Below the pieces are notes generated by a model, which searched no databases, was not told the origin of the DNA, and worked only from the letters and a program-made list of their open reading frames with translations. A stretch of 17,095 bases of DNA from Acidobacteriaceae bacterium (GTDB lineage Bacteria; Acidobacteriota; Terriglobia; Terriglobales; Acidobacteriaceae): contig JAUTWY010000362.1 in NCBI GenBank assembly GCA_030838305.1, positions 1 to 17,095 of the forward strand. The letters are read 5' to 3'. Within the stretch, counting starts at the first letter, position 1, and each line of letters opens with the position of its first letter. Both the position numbers and the translations under genes were made by a program. Shown one piece after another: positions 1-7,616 of this stretch.

Positions 1-2
1 AA

Positions 3-92
3 GATAAGCGCCGCGAGATTTCGTTCGATCGGTTGACCGATGACTGGGGCAAGGTGCAAGGGCTGTTGCTGCTCAAGGCTGCGGCACAATAG
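3..92 (+). CDS. C-terminal end of an unidentified protein (partial)
   Basis: An open frame runs from the left edge to a TAG at 90-92 and encodes the last 29 residues of a protein, beginning DKRREISFDRL and ending LLLLKAAAQ. The other two forward frames hit stops within the first 40 bases. The gene converges on the glucoamylase gene, with only 27 bases between the two stops. The fragment is charged and probably soluble. I do not recognise the family and assign no function. Confidence 0.5.
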   Translation, partial: DKRREISFDRLTDDWGKVQGLLLLKAAAQ

Positions 93-119
93 AAGGCTTT
101 CTGCGAGTTCGATTTGCTG

Positions 120-2528
120 TTATTCCACAACCACGCTGTAGTCCTTACCCTCCCAGCGATTTTCCTGCGGCCAATAAAAAGTGAAAACAACCTTACTTCC
201 CCCTGACAGTGAAGCCGTCGGCAGATCAAGGGTATAGATGCCCAAGCCCGTATCGCGGGTATTGGTATCGTGAGAGCTATTCCAGCCGTCAATACTCCAA
301 TGCACCAGCGCGGGATTGAGCAGCACAATGCGGAGTTTCTTGTTGCGCGGCACGGATCGTGTCTTGTTGTTGAACCTCCAGCCAAAGACTTGGCGCACTG
401 GCTTCTCGACTAAATATCGCTGCACAGTCTGTGGAGGCTGGTCGAAAATCTTGCCGTCGCGCAAGGAACGGCGCAACTTGATGTACTCAGAATGTGCCCA
501 CACCAAGGGACAAGCCGAGCCGGTGGGCTTGCCGCGGAATAGTTCGAGCGCGGGAATATCGTCAGCATCCCAGACCTGCTCGGGCAACAGGCGGCCATTC
601 CCGCTAGTGCATTTCTCCATCATCGAGAGCAGCGCTTCGGCTTCTTTAGGCCGGCCTGCGGCCAGTTCATAGTGCGCACGTTCGCCAGCGAGCAAGGGCC
701 AGGGACGGCCGATACCGCTTCCGTCGAAGGCCGAGCCATCCTTATGCTCGCCATAGCCGTCGCCGTTGTAGCGATACCAGCAAGGTCCTTGCGGCAGTTG
801 CACGCGCAACAATGCGTCGATCACGCGGACGGTGTTGAGAATGCGAGGATCGTCGGCAGCGCGCAATCCGAATCGCACCAGGGCCAGCGAGTCCGGACTC
901 ACAATTTGAAACGCGCGCTGCATGTCCTGACCCGGAGGCCGATTCTTTATGGGAACGAATCCCTGCGTCGGTGAGGCTGCGGCGTCATCCGTGTCCGGCG
1001 GCGCGATGCGCACGTAATAGCCTTCCACCCCGATCTGCTGAGCCAGTTCACCGCCAGTGGCATAGACCCAGCGTTCAATATTGTCATTCCACGCATCGGC
1101 GGCGTCGCGCAGAGTGGAACTGGCATCGCTGTGTCCGGTAAGTTCGGCAATCTCAGCCGCGGCCAGCAGTGCGGAAATCTCCGCAGCTAGGGTGAACGGA
1201 GAATAGCCTCCATCTTCTTCCCAGCGGTCCTGCTGCGTGACCGGACCGTTGCGCAAAATAAAACTGGCAGCGTTGCGCACCATTGGCCACCACCGCTCCA
1301 GCTTGCCCAGACCATGAGCCGACTCACGGTGAAGTAAATCCAACAGCAAAATGGGGAAAGCGGTCTCATCCATCTGGATGCCGCTCCAGTAGGGGCGTCC
1401 ATCCAGCCAGAGATTTTGTGCCCAGTTGCCAGCAGCCTCCTGCGTAGACTCCAGATAACGCAACACTCTGACGGCATCGTTTTCAGCGCCCGCGGCGAGG
1501 AGCGCACCCGCCGTCTCCACCAAATCGCGTGGCCAAACCAGGTGATAGCCGCCCAGGTCTTCGTCGCCTTTGTTGAAGCCCCACGGAATGGAAAGACTGG
1601 CAATAATGCCGCCCAGAAAGTCCTTCGACTCGTGCGTGCGCAAAACCGCGGCGGAAGGGCGGTAAAGATCGTTCTCGCGTCCCGGCTCGTCGAGCTTGAG
1701 CAGCGTGTCCTGCCAGGTCTTCCAGTGCATCACATAATGCTTGCGAAGATCGTTGTAATCTTCGAGCAAGCTGGAGCGAACTTGTTGTCCAGCCTCACTC
1801 CAGATGCCGCCGAAGCCGAGGGCCAGCACGAACTCTCCATTGCAAGCCAGGAGGTCGATCTCTCCGGTACACGCGATGTTGCCGTTTTCCGCGCGCAGGT
1901 ATTCCCATTCCATCTGGAAATGCTCGGAGAGGTCCTGCCATCCATCGGAAGTGCCGACAAATCCGACGGACATCTTTTTCCACGGCGCAGACGATGCCAG
2001 CGCCAGCGCTGTGCCGCCATGCTCAGCGAGAAATAGAGGCAGACCTTTGTAATCGCCAATCCAGCCGGTATTTCCGTTACCGAAATTGGCCAGATGCGGC
2101 GAAAGCAGCGCGTGGAGGCGATAATCGGAAAGCTGTCCCTGGAGCGGTTCGAAGCGAATCTTCTGCAAAACAACATTGCGATAGGGATCGGTGAAGATTT
2201 CCTTGCGAATGCGATAACGGCCGCTGATCTCGGTGTTAGTTAGTTCGAACGCCGGAACGCCAGACTCGAAGGGCCGGTTTTCAAATGTGCAGTGCCGCTT
2301 CTCTTCGGAAAAGAAACCTCGTCCGTCGGTGACGAGGAAGCCGAGGTCTCGAGTGCAAGCTTGGTCGACCCTGGGGAAGTACACTTCATTCAGAATGCCG
2401 TGACTCAGTGTGAACCAGACCTTGCTGTGCTGGTTCAGTGCCGTACCCACGCCAGTCTTGGCGCTTGAGGTCCAGCGAGGAGGAATCCCGGGCCAGCCGG
2501 GAGCGAGGCGGGTGGAAGAATCATTCAT
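120..2528 (-). CDS. GH15 glucoamylase (glucan 1,4-alpha-glucosidase), 802 aa
   Basis: An inverting exo-glucosidase that releases glucose from the non-reducing ends of alpha-glucans such as glycogen, starch or maltodextrin. Residues about 15-280 match the bacterial glucodextranase-type N-terminal beta domain (WFTLSHGILNEVYFPR at 38-53). Residues about 290-690 form the (alpha/alpha)6 catalytic barrel, with the substrate-binding segment HLVWPRD (329-335), the general-acid segment WEEDGGYSP (436-444; acid Glu437 or Glu438) and the general-base segment WAHSEY (677-682; Glu681). About 100 residues follow as a C-terminal beta domain. There is no signal peptide, so the enzyme is probably cytosolic and may act on stored glycogen. 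The start used is the outer of two nearby ATGs (2526-2528); no strong ribosome binding site precedes it. It is divergent from the 2658 gene. Family call is firm; the precise substrate is inferred. Confidence 0.93.
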   Translation of the reverse strand: MNDSSTRLAPGWPGIPPRWTSSAKTGVGTALNQHSKVWFTLSHGILNEVYFPRVDQACTRDLGFLVTDGRGFFSEEKRHCTFENRPFESGVPAFELTNTEISGRYRIRKEIFTDPYRNVVLQKIRFEPLQGQLSDYRLHALLSPHLANFGNGNTGWIGDYKGLPLFLAEHGGTALALASSAPWKKMSVGFVGTSDGWQDLSEHFQMEWEYLRAENGNIACTGEIDLLACNGEFVLALGFGGIWSEAGQQVRSSLLEDYNDLRKHYVMHWKTWQDTLLKLDEPGRENDLYRPSAAVLRTHESKDFLGGIIASLSIPWGFNKGDEDLGGYHLVWPRDLVETAGALLAAGAENDAVRVLRYLESTQEAAGNWAQNLWLDGRPYWSGIQMDETAFPILLLDLLHRESAHGLGKLERWWPMVRNAASFILRNGPVTQQDRWEEDGGYSPFTLAAEISALLAAAEIAELTGHSDASSTLRDAADAWNDNIERWVYATGGELAQQIGVEGYYVRIAPPDTDDAAASPTQGFVPIKNRPPGQDMQRAFQIVSPDSLALVRFGLRAADDPRILNTVRVIDALLRVQLPQGPCWYRYNGDGYGEHKDGSAFDGSGIGRPWPLLAGERAHYELAAGRPKEAEALLSMMEKCTSGNGRLLPEQVWDADDIPALELFRGKPTGSACPLVWAHSEYIKLRRSLRDGKIFDQPPQTVQRYLVEKPVRQVFGWRFNNKTRSVPRNKKLRIVLLNPALVHWSIDGWNSSHDTNTRDTGLGIYTLDLPTASLSGGSKVVFTFYWPQENRWEGKDYSVVVE

Positions 2529-2558
2529 GAGGTTTTTTTAGTGGTCGAAGTAAAAGGT

Positions 2559-2565
2559 TTGTAAC
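2559..2565 (+). promoter_or_regulatory. Possible Pho-box half-site between divergent genes
   Basis: TTGTAAC at 2559-2565 is identical to the left half of the candidate Pho box upstream of pstS. The heptamers exactly 11 bases before (AAGTAAA, 2548-2554) and after (TTCGAAT, 2570-2576) each match it at only 4 of 7 positions. It lies in the 129-base spacer between the glucoamylase gene and the secreted helical-repeat protein. This could be a weak site or chance. Confidence 0.25.
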
Positions 2566-2657
2566 ATCGTTCGAATTGCCTTGCCAATTGGGCTGCGGAC
2601 CGCATCCAATCAAAGAGCGCGAAAACAGCGGTTGCGCTTCGGTGTAAACGGACGATC

Positions 2658-3563
2658 ATGGCGTCACTCGAAATCCACATGCCAAGCGCGGACCAATTTC
2701 GCAAGCTCTTCAAGCTCTTAATGTTCGGTATGGTAGCAGCCTTGTGCTCAGTCTTGGGGCTGAGTGCGGAGACTGGAACCCGCACCGTACCGGATTTCGC
2801 ACAAGGCACCGCTCTGGATCGCGGATACCTGGGGCTTTACAACCTGGATTTTACTGGCGCCCAAAAGGATTTTTCGGCATGGGAATCTCAACATCCCGAC
2901 GATCCCATGGGCCCAGTCAGCGAGGCCGCTGGCTATCTGTTCTCGGAGTTCAACCGGCTGGGGGTGCTTGAGGCCCAGTTCTTCGAAAATGATACAGCGT
3001 TCAACGCGCGATCAAAAGCTAACCCGGATGCAATGATGCGCGTCAGCTTTCAGGCCGCGCTTGACCGCTCGCAAGCATTGGCGCATACCCGTCTGACCAA
3101 GGATGCCAAAGACCGGGACGCCTTGTTCGCTCTTACCCTTGCCTCGGGCTTGCAGGCGGATTATGCCGCGCTGATTGAAAAACGCAATGTTGCGTCCTTG
3201 CACTTCACCAAAGAGGCTTCGGCCTGGGCGCAACAGCTTCTGGCGATTTGCGACGACTGTTCCGATGTGCTGGTGGCTACAGGCTTCAGCAAGTACATCA
3301 TTGGCAGCATGTCGGCTCCAGTGCGCTGGCTGTTGCGCATGGGCGGATTACCCGGCGACAAGAGGGCGGGTATCGCGGATCTACAGATGACGGCTCAACA
3401 TGGCCGTTATTTGGCGCCGTTTGCGCGCGTCCTGCTGGCGATTGCCTATATACGCGATAAAAACAAACCGCGCGCGCTCGAACTCCTTACTTCGCTTCGC
3501 GCACAATTCCCCGACAACACGCTGTTCCCGCGTGAGATTGTTCGTTTAGAAGCTTCTCACTAG
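2658..3563 (+). CDS. Secreted TPR-like helical-repeat protein of unknown function, 301 aa
   Basis: The N-terminus has a positively charged stretch, a hydrophobic core (about residues 17-36) and a likely signal-peptidase I site near GLSA-ET (37/38), so the product is probably exported. There is no proper lipobox: the residue before Cys30 is Leu. The mature part is alpha-helical with spaced Ala/Leu/Tyr patterns typical of tetratricopeptide-like repeats, for example the segments around residues 55-75 (RGYLGLYNLDFTGAQKDF) and the C-terminal segment with RALELLTSLRAQFPDN. No catalytic motif is visible. Met8 (2679) is an alternative start; neither start has a clear ribosome binding site. It lies directly upstream of pstS, separated by 112 bases containing a candidate Pho box, so it is probably a separate transcription unit. 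Function unknown; a scaffold or binding role is a guess. Confidence 0.75.
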   Translation: MASLEIHMPSADQFRKLFKLLMFGMVAALCSVLGLSAETGTRTVPDFAQGTALDRGYLGLYNLDFTGAQKDFSAWESQHPDDPMGPVSEAAGYLFSEFNRLGVLEAQFFENDTAFNARSKANPDAMMRVSFQAALDRSQALAHTRLTKDAKDRDALFALTLASGLQADYAALIEKRNVASLHFTKEASAWAQQLLAICDDCSDVLVATGFSKYIIGSMSAPVRWLLRMGGLPGDKRAGIADLQMTAQHGRYLAPFARVLLAIAYIRDKNKPRALELLTSLRAQFPDNTLFPREIVRLEASH

Positions 3564-3609
3564 CGGCCGGCAACCGCTCCCTCGGTCCATTCATCAGAAA
3601 TTCACCCGC

Positions 3610-3627
3610 TTGTAACCATTCTGTAAC
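3610..3627 (+). promoter_or_regulatory. Candidate Pho box upstream of pstS
   Basis: TTGTAAC (3610-3616), a CATT spacer (3617-3620) and CTGTAAC (3621-3627) form a direct repeat with an 11-base period and 7-4-7 layout. That is the architecture of PhoB/PhoP sites in bacteria (E. coli CTGTCAT-N4-CTGTCAT). It sits 48 bases upstream of the pstS ATG, close enough to overlap a promoter. An independent box with the same layout precedes pstC at 10155-10172. The regulator is not encoded in the window, so PhoB binding is inferred. Confidence 0.7.
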
Positions 3628-3658
3628 ACAGCGCCACTAGAAAGAAGACATCTACTCT

Positions 3659-3664
3659 GAGGAG
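3659..3664 (+). promoter_or_regulatory. Ribosome binding site of pstS
   Basis: GAGGAG lies 11 bases before the ATG at 3676. It is a good match to the anti-Shine-Dalgarno sequence and supports this start. Confidence 0.6.
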
Positions 3665-3675
3665 AAAATCGAGCG

Positions 3676-4680
3676 ATGCGCAGACTCACCCTGCTTTTGC
3701 TGTGCGCTTTTATAGCCCGGCCGATGGTTGGGCAGACCACGCTAAACGGAGCTGGCGCCACCTTCCCATATCCGATGTATTCCAAGTGGTTCAGCGAATA
3801 CCACAAGCTCCATCCGGATATTCAGATGAACTACCAATCCATCGGCAGCGGGGGAGGAATTCGCCAGGTCATTGCCGGCACGGTTGACTTTGGTGCCACC
3901 GATGGTCCCATGACTGACGATCAGTTAAAAGAAGCTAAAGGCAAGATTCTTCATCTGCCGACCGTGTTGGGAGCCGACGTTCCCGCCTACAACATTCCAG
4001 GCGTCACCGCTGAATTGAATTTCACGCCTGAAGCCTTGGCCGGAATTTTTCTTGGCAGGATCAGCAAATGGAACGATAAAGCCATCGCCAACGCCAACCC
4101 AGGTGTGAGCCTACCCGACAAGGACATTATTGTCGTGCACCGTTCCGATGGCAGCGGGACTACGTATATCTGGACAGATTATCTTTCCAAGGTTAGCTCG
4201 GATTGGCAGAGCCAGGTCGGCAAAGGGACCTCGGTGAAGTGGCCGATCGGACTCGGCGGAAAAGGCAATGAAGGAGTGGCCGGGATGATCCGCCAGTTGC
4301 CGGGATCTATCGGCTACGTCGAGTTGATCTACGCCGTGCAGAATAAGATTCCCTACGGTCCCGTCAAGAACGCAGCAGGAAACTCTGTGAAAGCCACTCT
4401 GGAAAGCGTTACGGCGGCGGCGGCTTCATCGCCGAAAATGCCGGCCGATTTTCGCGTCTCCATCACGAATGCCCCGGGCAAACTGGCCTACCCCATTTCG
4501 AGCTTTACCTGGCTGCTGATTCCCGAGCAGTCGAAGGATGCGGCCAAAGGCAAGATTCTGGCCGACTTCCTGAACTGGATGGTGACCGACGGACAGAAGA
4601 TGACGGAGGCACTCTCTTATGCGCCACTGCCGGAGAGCGTGGTTCAGAAAGAAAAAGAGGCGATCAAGCAGGTGAAATAG
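3676..4680 (+). CDS. pstS: Periplasmic phosphate-binding protein PstS, 334 aa
   Basis: The substrate-binding component of the high-affinity ABC phosphate importer; it captures inorganic phosphate in the periplasm and delivers it to PstCA. Residues 1-19 form a signal peptide (cleavage near MVG-QT). The mature protein carries the family motifs in order: GAGATFPYP (25-33), SIGSGGG (55-61), FGATDGPM (72-79), VHRSDGSGTTYIW (154-166) and KGNEGVAGMI further on, which contribute the Ser, Asp, Arg and Thr ligands for phosphate. The length is typical of the family. The gene has its own candidate Pho box and is closed by a strong terminator, so it can be transcribed alone and in excess over the membrane components, which are about 5.5 kb away with ppk, sixA, ppx and the CHAD gene in between. 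The identification is firm. Confidence 0.97.
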   Translation: MRRLTLLLLCAFIARPMVGQTTLNGAGATFPYPMYSKWFSEYHKLHPDIQMNYQSIGSGGGIRQVIAGTVDFGATDGPMTDDQLKEAKGKILHLPTVLGADVPAYNIPGVTAELNFTPEALAGIFLGRISKWNDKAIANANPGVSLPDKDIIVVHRSDGSGTTYIWTDYLSKVSSDWQSQVGKGTSVKWPIGLGGKGNEGVAGMIRQLPGSIGYVELIYAVQNKIPYGPVKNAAGNSVKATLESVTAAAASSPKMPADFRVSITNAPGKLAYPISSFTWLLIPEQSKDAAKGKILADFLNWMVTDGQKMTEALSYAPLPESVVQKEKEAIKQVK

Positions 4681-4692
4681 ATAAGTTCGCCG

Positions 4693-4736
4693 GGCGCATC
4701 GGTCAGTCCCCCCCTACTTCCGATGCGCCATTTTTT
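4693..4736 (+). terminator. Intrinsic terminator after pstS
   Basis: A perfect 10-base-pair stem, GGCGCATCGG (4693-4702) with CCGATGCGCC (4720-4729), encloses a 17-base loop and is followed after one A by six T (4731-4736). It starts 12 bases after the pstS stop and should separate pstS transcription from ppk. Confidence 0.9.
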
Positions 4737-4738
4737 CT

Positions 4739-4778
4739 GGCCAGGCTATTTTTCTGCTCAGACTATAGCCCTCTGGCC
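4739..4778. other. Second hairpin immediately after the pstS terminator
   Basis: GGCCAGGCTAT (4739-4749) pairs with ATAGC (4765-4769) and CTGGCC (4773-4778), giving an 11-base-pair stem with a 3-base bulge. A run of five T falls at the loop side rather than after the stem, so it is not a standard intrinsic terminator. It may be a back-up pause site or a remnant element. Confidence 0.4.
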
Positions 4779-4830
4779 GAATAGCTCGCTGAATTGGCCG
4801 TCATGGCTCAGCCGCCAATGCCCCTCACCG

Positions 4831-4857
4831 CTGACCTGAGGCTGAATGTTTTATACT
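4831..4857 (+). promoter_or_regulatory. Possible promoter of ppk-sixA
   Basis: TATACT at 4852-4857 is a good -10 hexamer. The best -35-like element, CTGACC at 4831-4836, is only 15 bases upstream, shorter than ideal. It lies about 65 bases ahead of the ppk ATG and downstream of the pstS terminator, where a promoter is expected. No 11-base-period Pho box is visible here. Confidence 0.35.
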
Positions 4858-4922
4858 TGTTACGGGTAAACTGATTCGCCTGCATTTGGCATTGTCCGAA
4901 AGAAAGAGTAGTACCCTCGCGC

Positions 4923-7079
4923 ATGGCTCGTCTTTCGCTTGAAAATCCTGAGTACTATCTCAACCGCGATACTTCATGGCTTGCGTTCAACCGCCGTGTG
5001 CTTGAGGAGGCTGAGGACGCGGTCAACCCGCTTCTGGAGCGCTTAAAATTTCTCGCCATCTCCGCCAGTAATCTCGACGAGTTTTTCGAGATTCGTGTGG
5101 CCGCTATGGTGCAACAGATCGAGGATGGCTACAACGAGGCTGGGCCCGATGGTCTGACCTTGAGTGACAAGCGCGACATCCTGGCGCGTCTTACCCATAA
5201 ATTCGTGGACGATCAGTATGAGTGCTGGAACACTCTGCGCCCGGCGCTCGCGGAGCATGGCATTCGCGTACTCGGCTTGCACGAGTTGGATACTGAAGCC
5301 CGCCGTTTCGTCGACGAATACTGCGAGAAGGAATTGGATCCTTTGCTCACACCCGTGACGGTGGATCCCACGCATCCTTTTCCCCGCGTCATCAACAAGG
5401 CGCTCTGCCTCGGCCTTCTCCTACGCCGGCGCCGCCGCTCCGCACTCACTTACACCGGCGTCGTTTCCGTACCGCGTGGGTTGCCGCGCTTGGTGCGGTT
5501 GCCCTCTGACAACACAACAGACTTCATTTTTCTCGCCGATCTAGTGGCGCACCACGCCCAAAACATGTACCACGGCTACGACATCGTTTCGTCCGCTCCG
5601 TTCCGCGTCACCCGCAACAGCAATCTGTATTTACAGGAGGAAGAGGCACGCAACCTTCTCGAATCCGTGCGGGCCGAATTGCACAACCGGCGCAAAGGCG
5701 ATGCGGTGCGCATGGAAATCGAAGCTGGCGCGGACCCTGAAATTATCGACCGACTGCGAACTGTGTTCGAGCTAGATCCCTGGCAGGTCTTTCCCGTGAA
5801 TGGTCCGGTAAATCTTTCGCGGCTGTTCAACGTGTATGAGCAGACCAAGCGCCCGGATCTTAAATATCGCAGCTTCGCGCCGCGCGAATTGCGGCTTACC
5901 GCGAAATCTCAGAACGTATTCGAGGAACTCCAGAGGCACGATATTCTGCTGCACCATCCCTTCGATTCCTACGATGCAGTATTGTCGTTCATCGAGTCGG
6001 CGGCTGAAGATGACAAAGTTCTTTCCATCAAGCAAACCCTTTATCGAACCAATGAGCACTCCTTGATCGTTCCTTCGCTTATCGGCGCGGCTTCGCGCAA
6101 GGAAGTCACGGCGGTCGTTGAGTTGAAAGCACGTTTCGACGAAGCCTCCAACATTCGTTGGGCACGCGATCTGGAAGACGCCGGCGTGCAAGTGTTTCAC
6201 GGATTGGTCGGCCTGAAGACCCATTGCAAACTTTCGCTTCTGGTGCGCCGCGACCCCGATGGAGTGCGCAGCTATGCGCACATCGGAACCGGCAACTACA
6301 ACGCCACCACGGCGCGCATCTATACCGATCTCAGCCTGTTCACCGCGAATCCAGAAATCACCCGTGCGGTGCATGATGTGTTCAGCTTTCTGACTGCATA
6401 CGCTGAGAATCCAAGCTACGATCCGCTGTTAGTGGCCCCTCTTGATCTGGCAGAGAAAGTGATTTCGTTGATTGATCGCGAGGCCGACCACGCGCGGCAG
6501 GGCCGCCCGGGACGGATCATCGCCAAGATGAATGCCTTGCTCGATAAGAACGTGGTACAAGCCTTGTATCGAGCTTCGCAGGCGGGAGCGGAGATCGATC
6601 TGATCGTGCGCGGCATCTGCTCCCTGCGACCGGGGGTACGGGGTTTGAGCGATCGCATTCGGGTCCGTAGTGTCGTCGGCCGCTTTCTGGAGCACAGCCG
6701 CATCTACTACTTCGGCAATGGCGGCGAGGAAGAAATCTACACCGGAAGCGCCGACTGGATGCCGCGCAATCTATACGAGCGCGTCGAGGTGCTGGTACCG
6801 TTGCGCGACGAATTTATTCGGGAACGGGTGCGGCACGAGATTCTGGATGCATATCTGGCCGATAACCGCAAAGCCCGTATCCTGCTGGGCGACGGCACTT
6901 ACATTCGCACCTGGCAGCCGGTGCGGGGCAAACGAAATCGCAAGCCACCCACGGGGGCAGCCGCCTTCACTGCACAGGATTTTCTGATTACTGTGGCAGA
7001 AGGCAGGCAATCGGCGGACTTTGCATTACCAGAAGTCCCGGTGAGGAAGCGCAGAGCTCCCGCGGGAAAGAAAGCATAA
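4923..7079 (+). CDS. ppk: Polyphosphate kinase 1 (PPK1), 718 aa
   Basis: Catalyses reversible transfer of the ATP gamma-phosphate onto inorganic polyphosphate through an autophosphorylated histidine. The N-terminal domain has the classic YLNRDTSWLAFNRRVLEEA start (residues 12-30) and the ASNLDEFFEIRVA segment (48-60). The two phospholipase-D-like C-terminal domains follow. The phosphoacceptor is His434 in KTHCK (E. coli His435), followed by YAHIGTGNYN and TARIYTD. The second conserved histidine is His591 in EHSRIYYF (E. coli His592), followed by YTGSADWMPRNLYERVE. The length is close to family norms (E. coli 688) plus a short basic tail (VRKRRAPAGKKA). The ribosome binding site is weak (AGAAAGAG, 14 bases upstream). 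sixA follows after 6 bases and is almost certainly co-transcribed. The call is firm. Confidence 0.98.
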   Translation: MARLSLENPEYYLNRDTSWLAFNRRVLEEAEDAVNPLLERLKFLAISASNLDEFFEIRVAAMVQQIEDGYNEAGPDGLTLSDKRDILARLTHKFVDDQYECWNTLRPALAEHGIRVLGLHELDTEARRFVDEYCEKELDPLLTPVTVDPTHPFPRVINKALCLGLLLRRRRRSALTYTGVVSVPRGLPRLVRLPSDNTTDFIFLADLVAHHAQNMYHGYDIVSSAPFRVTRNSNLYLQEEEARNLLESVRAELHNRRKGDAVRMEIEAGADPEIIDRLRTVFELDPWQVFPVNGPVNLSRLFNVYEQTKRPDLKYRSFAPRELRLTAKSQNVFEELQRHDILLHHPFDSYDAVLSFIESAAEDDKVLSIKQTLYRTNEHSLIVPSLIGAASRKEVTAVVELKARFDEASNIRWARDLEDAGVQVFHGLVGLKTHCKLSLLVRRDPDGVRSYAHIGTGNYNATTARIYTDLSLFTANPEITRAVHDVFSFLTAYAENPSYDPLLVAPLDLAEKVISLIDREADHARQGRPGRIIAKMNALLDKNVVQALYRASQAGAEIDLIVRGICSLRPGVRGLSDRIRVRSVVGRFLEHSRIYYFGNGGEEEIYTGSADWMPRNLYERVEVLVPLRDEFIRERVRHEILDAYLADNRKARILLGDGTYIRTWQPVRGKRNRKPPTGAAAFTAQDFLITVAEGRQSADFALPEVPVRKRRAPAGKKA

Positions 7080-7085
7080 TTCGCG

Positions 7086-7616
7086 ATGATCATTTATTTT
7101 TTGCGTCATGCCAGTGCCGGTGAACACCTCGTAAACCCGAAAAAAGACGAGAAGCGCGCCCTCGACAAAGAGGGAATCGAACAGTGCGGTTACGTCGGCC
7201 GCGCTTTGGCTGCAATCGAAGCCCAGGTCGACGTAATTATTTCCAGTCCACTGAAGCGCGCCACTCAGACCGCGTCTCTGGTGGGAAATGAGATGGGCTA
7301 CGAAGGCAAGCTGCAGATCGAGACCGGCCTGCGTCCCCAAGCGAGCTTTGCCGACTTCCGCCGCATGCTGGAAAAGTATGCCCGTCAGGAGTCGGTCATG
7401 GTCGTGGGACACAATCCCAACCTCAGCCAGTTCCTCGGCACGGTCATCAGTGAGTCGGGCTGCGAAGCTTCGGTGGAGCTGAAAAAGGGGGCCGTAGCCA
7501 GAGTCGATATGCGCCGCAGTTCCGGAACGCTGCAGTGGTGCCTTACTCCGAAAGCGTTGCGCACGCTCTACTCGGCCGCGGTGGAAAGCGCTCGCCCAAA
7601 AACCTCGCGGAAGTAA
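7086..7616 (+). CDS. sixA: SixA-type phosphohistidine phosphatase, 176 aa
   Basis: A small histidine-phosphatase-superfamily protein. The catalytic motif is LRHASAGEH at the N-terminus (Arg7, nucleophile His8). The superfamily Arg58 lies in SSPLKRATQTA (53-63) and the second catalytic histidine, His109, in VVGHNPNLSQF (106-116). SixA proteins of this size remove phosphate from phosphohistidine residues; in E. coli the targets are ArcB and the nitrogen PTS. Here the gene starts 6 bases after ppk, pointing to translational coupling and to a polyphosphate-related role. Its last 49 bases overlap the 3' end of ppx on the other strand. The tail (about residues 155-176) is basic. The family is firm; the substrate is not known, and PPK1 phosphohistidine is only a hypothesis. 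Confidence 0.88.
   Translation: MIIYFLRHASAGEHLVNPKKDEKRALDKEGIEQCGYVGRALAAIEAQVDVIISSPLKRATQTASLVGNEMGYEGKLQIETGLRPQASFADFRRMLEKYARQESVMVVGHNPNLSQFLGTVISESGCEASVELKKGAVARVDMRRSSGTLQWCLTPKALRTLYSAAVESARPKTSRK

Noticed and set aside
2742..2750. Lipoprotein signal (Cys30) in the helical-repeat protein
   Set aside because: The residue before the cysteine is Leu, not Gly/Ala/Ser, so the lipobox fails; a signal-peptidase I site further on fits better.
3562..3578. AGCGG/CCGCT hairpin after the helical-repeat gene as a terminator
   Set aside because: Only 5 base pairs and no T run follow it.
4857..4863. TTGTTAC upstream of ppk as a Pho box
   Set aside because: No matching heptamer lies 11 bases on either side.
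5772..6374. 200-residue frame antisense to ppk
   Set aside because: It covers the conserved PPK1 catalytic region, whose sense reading is certain.
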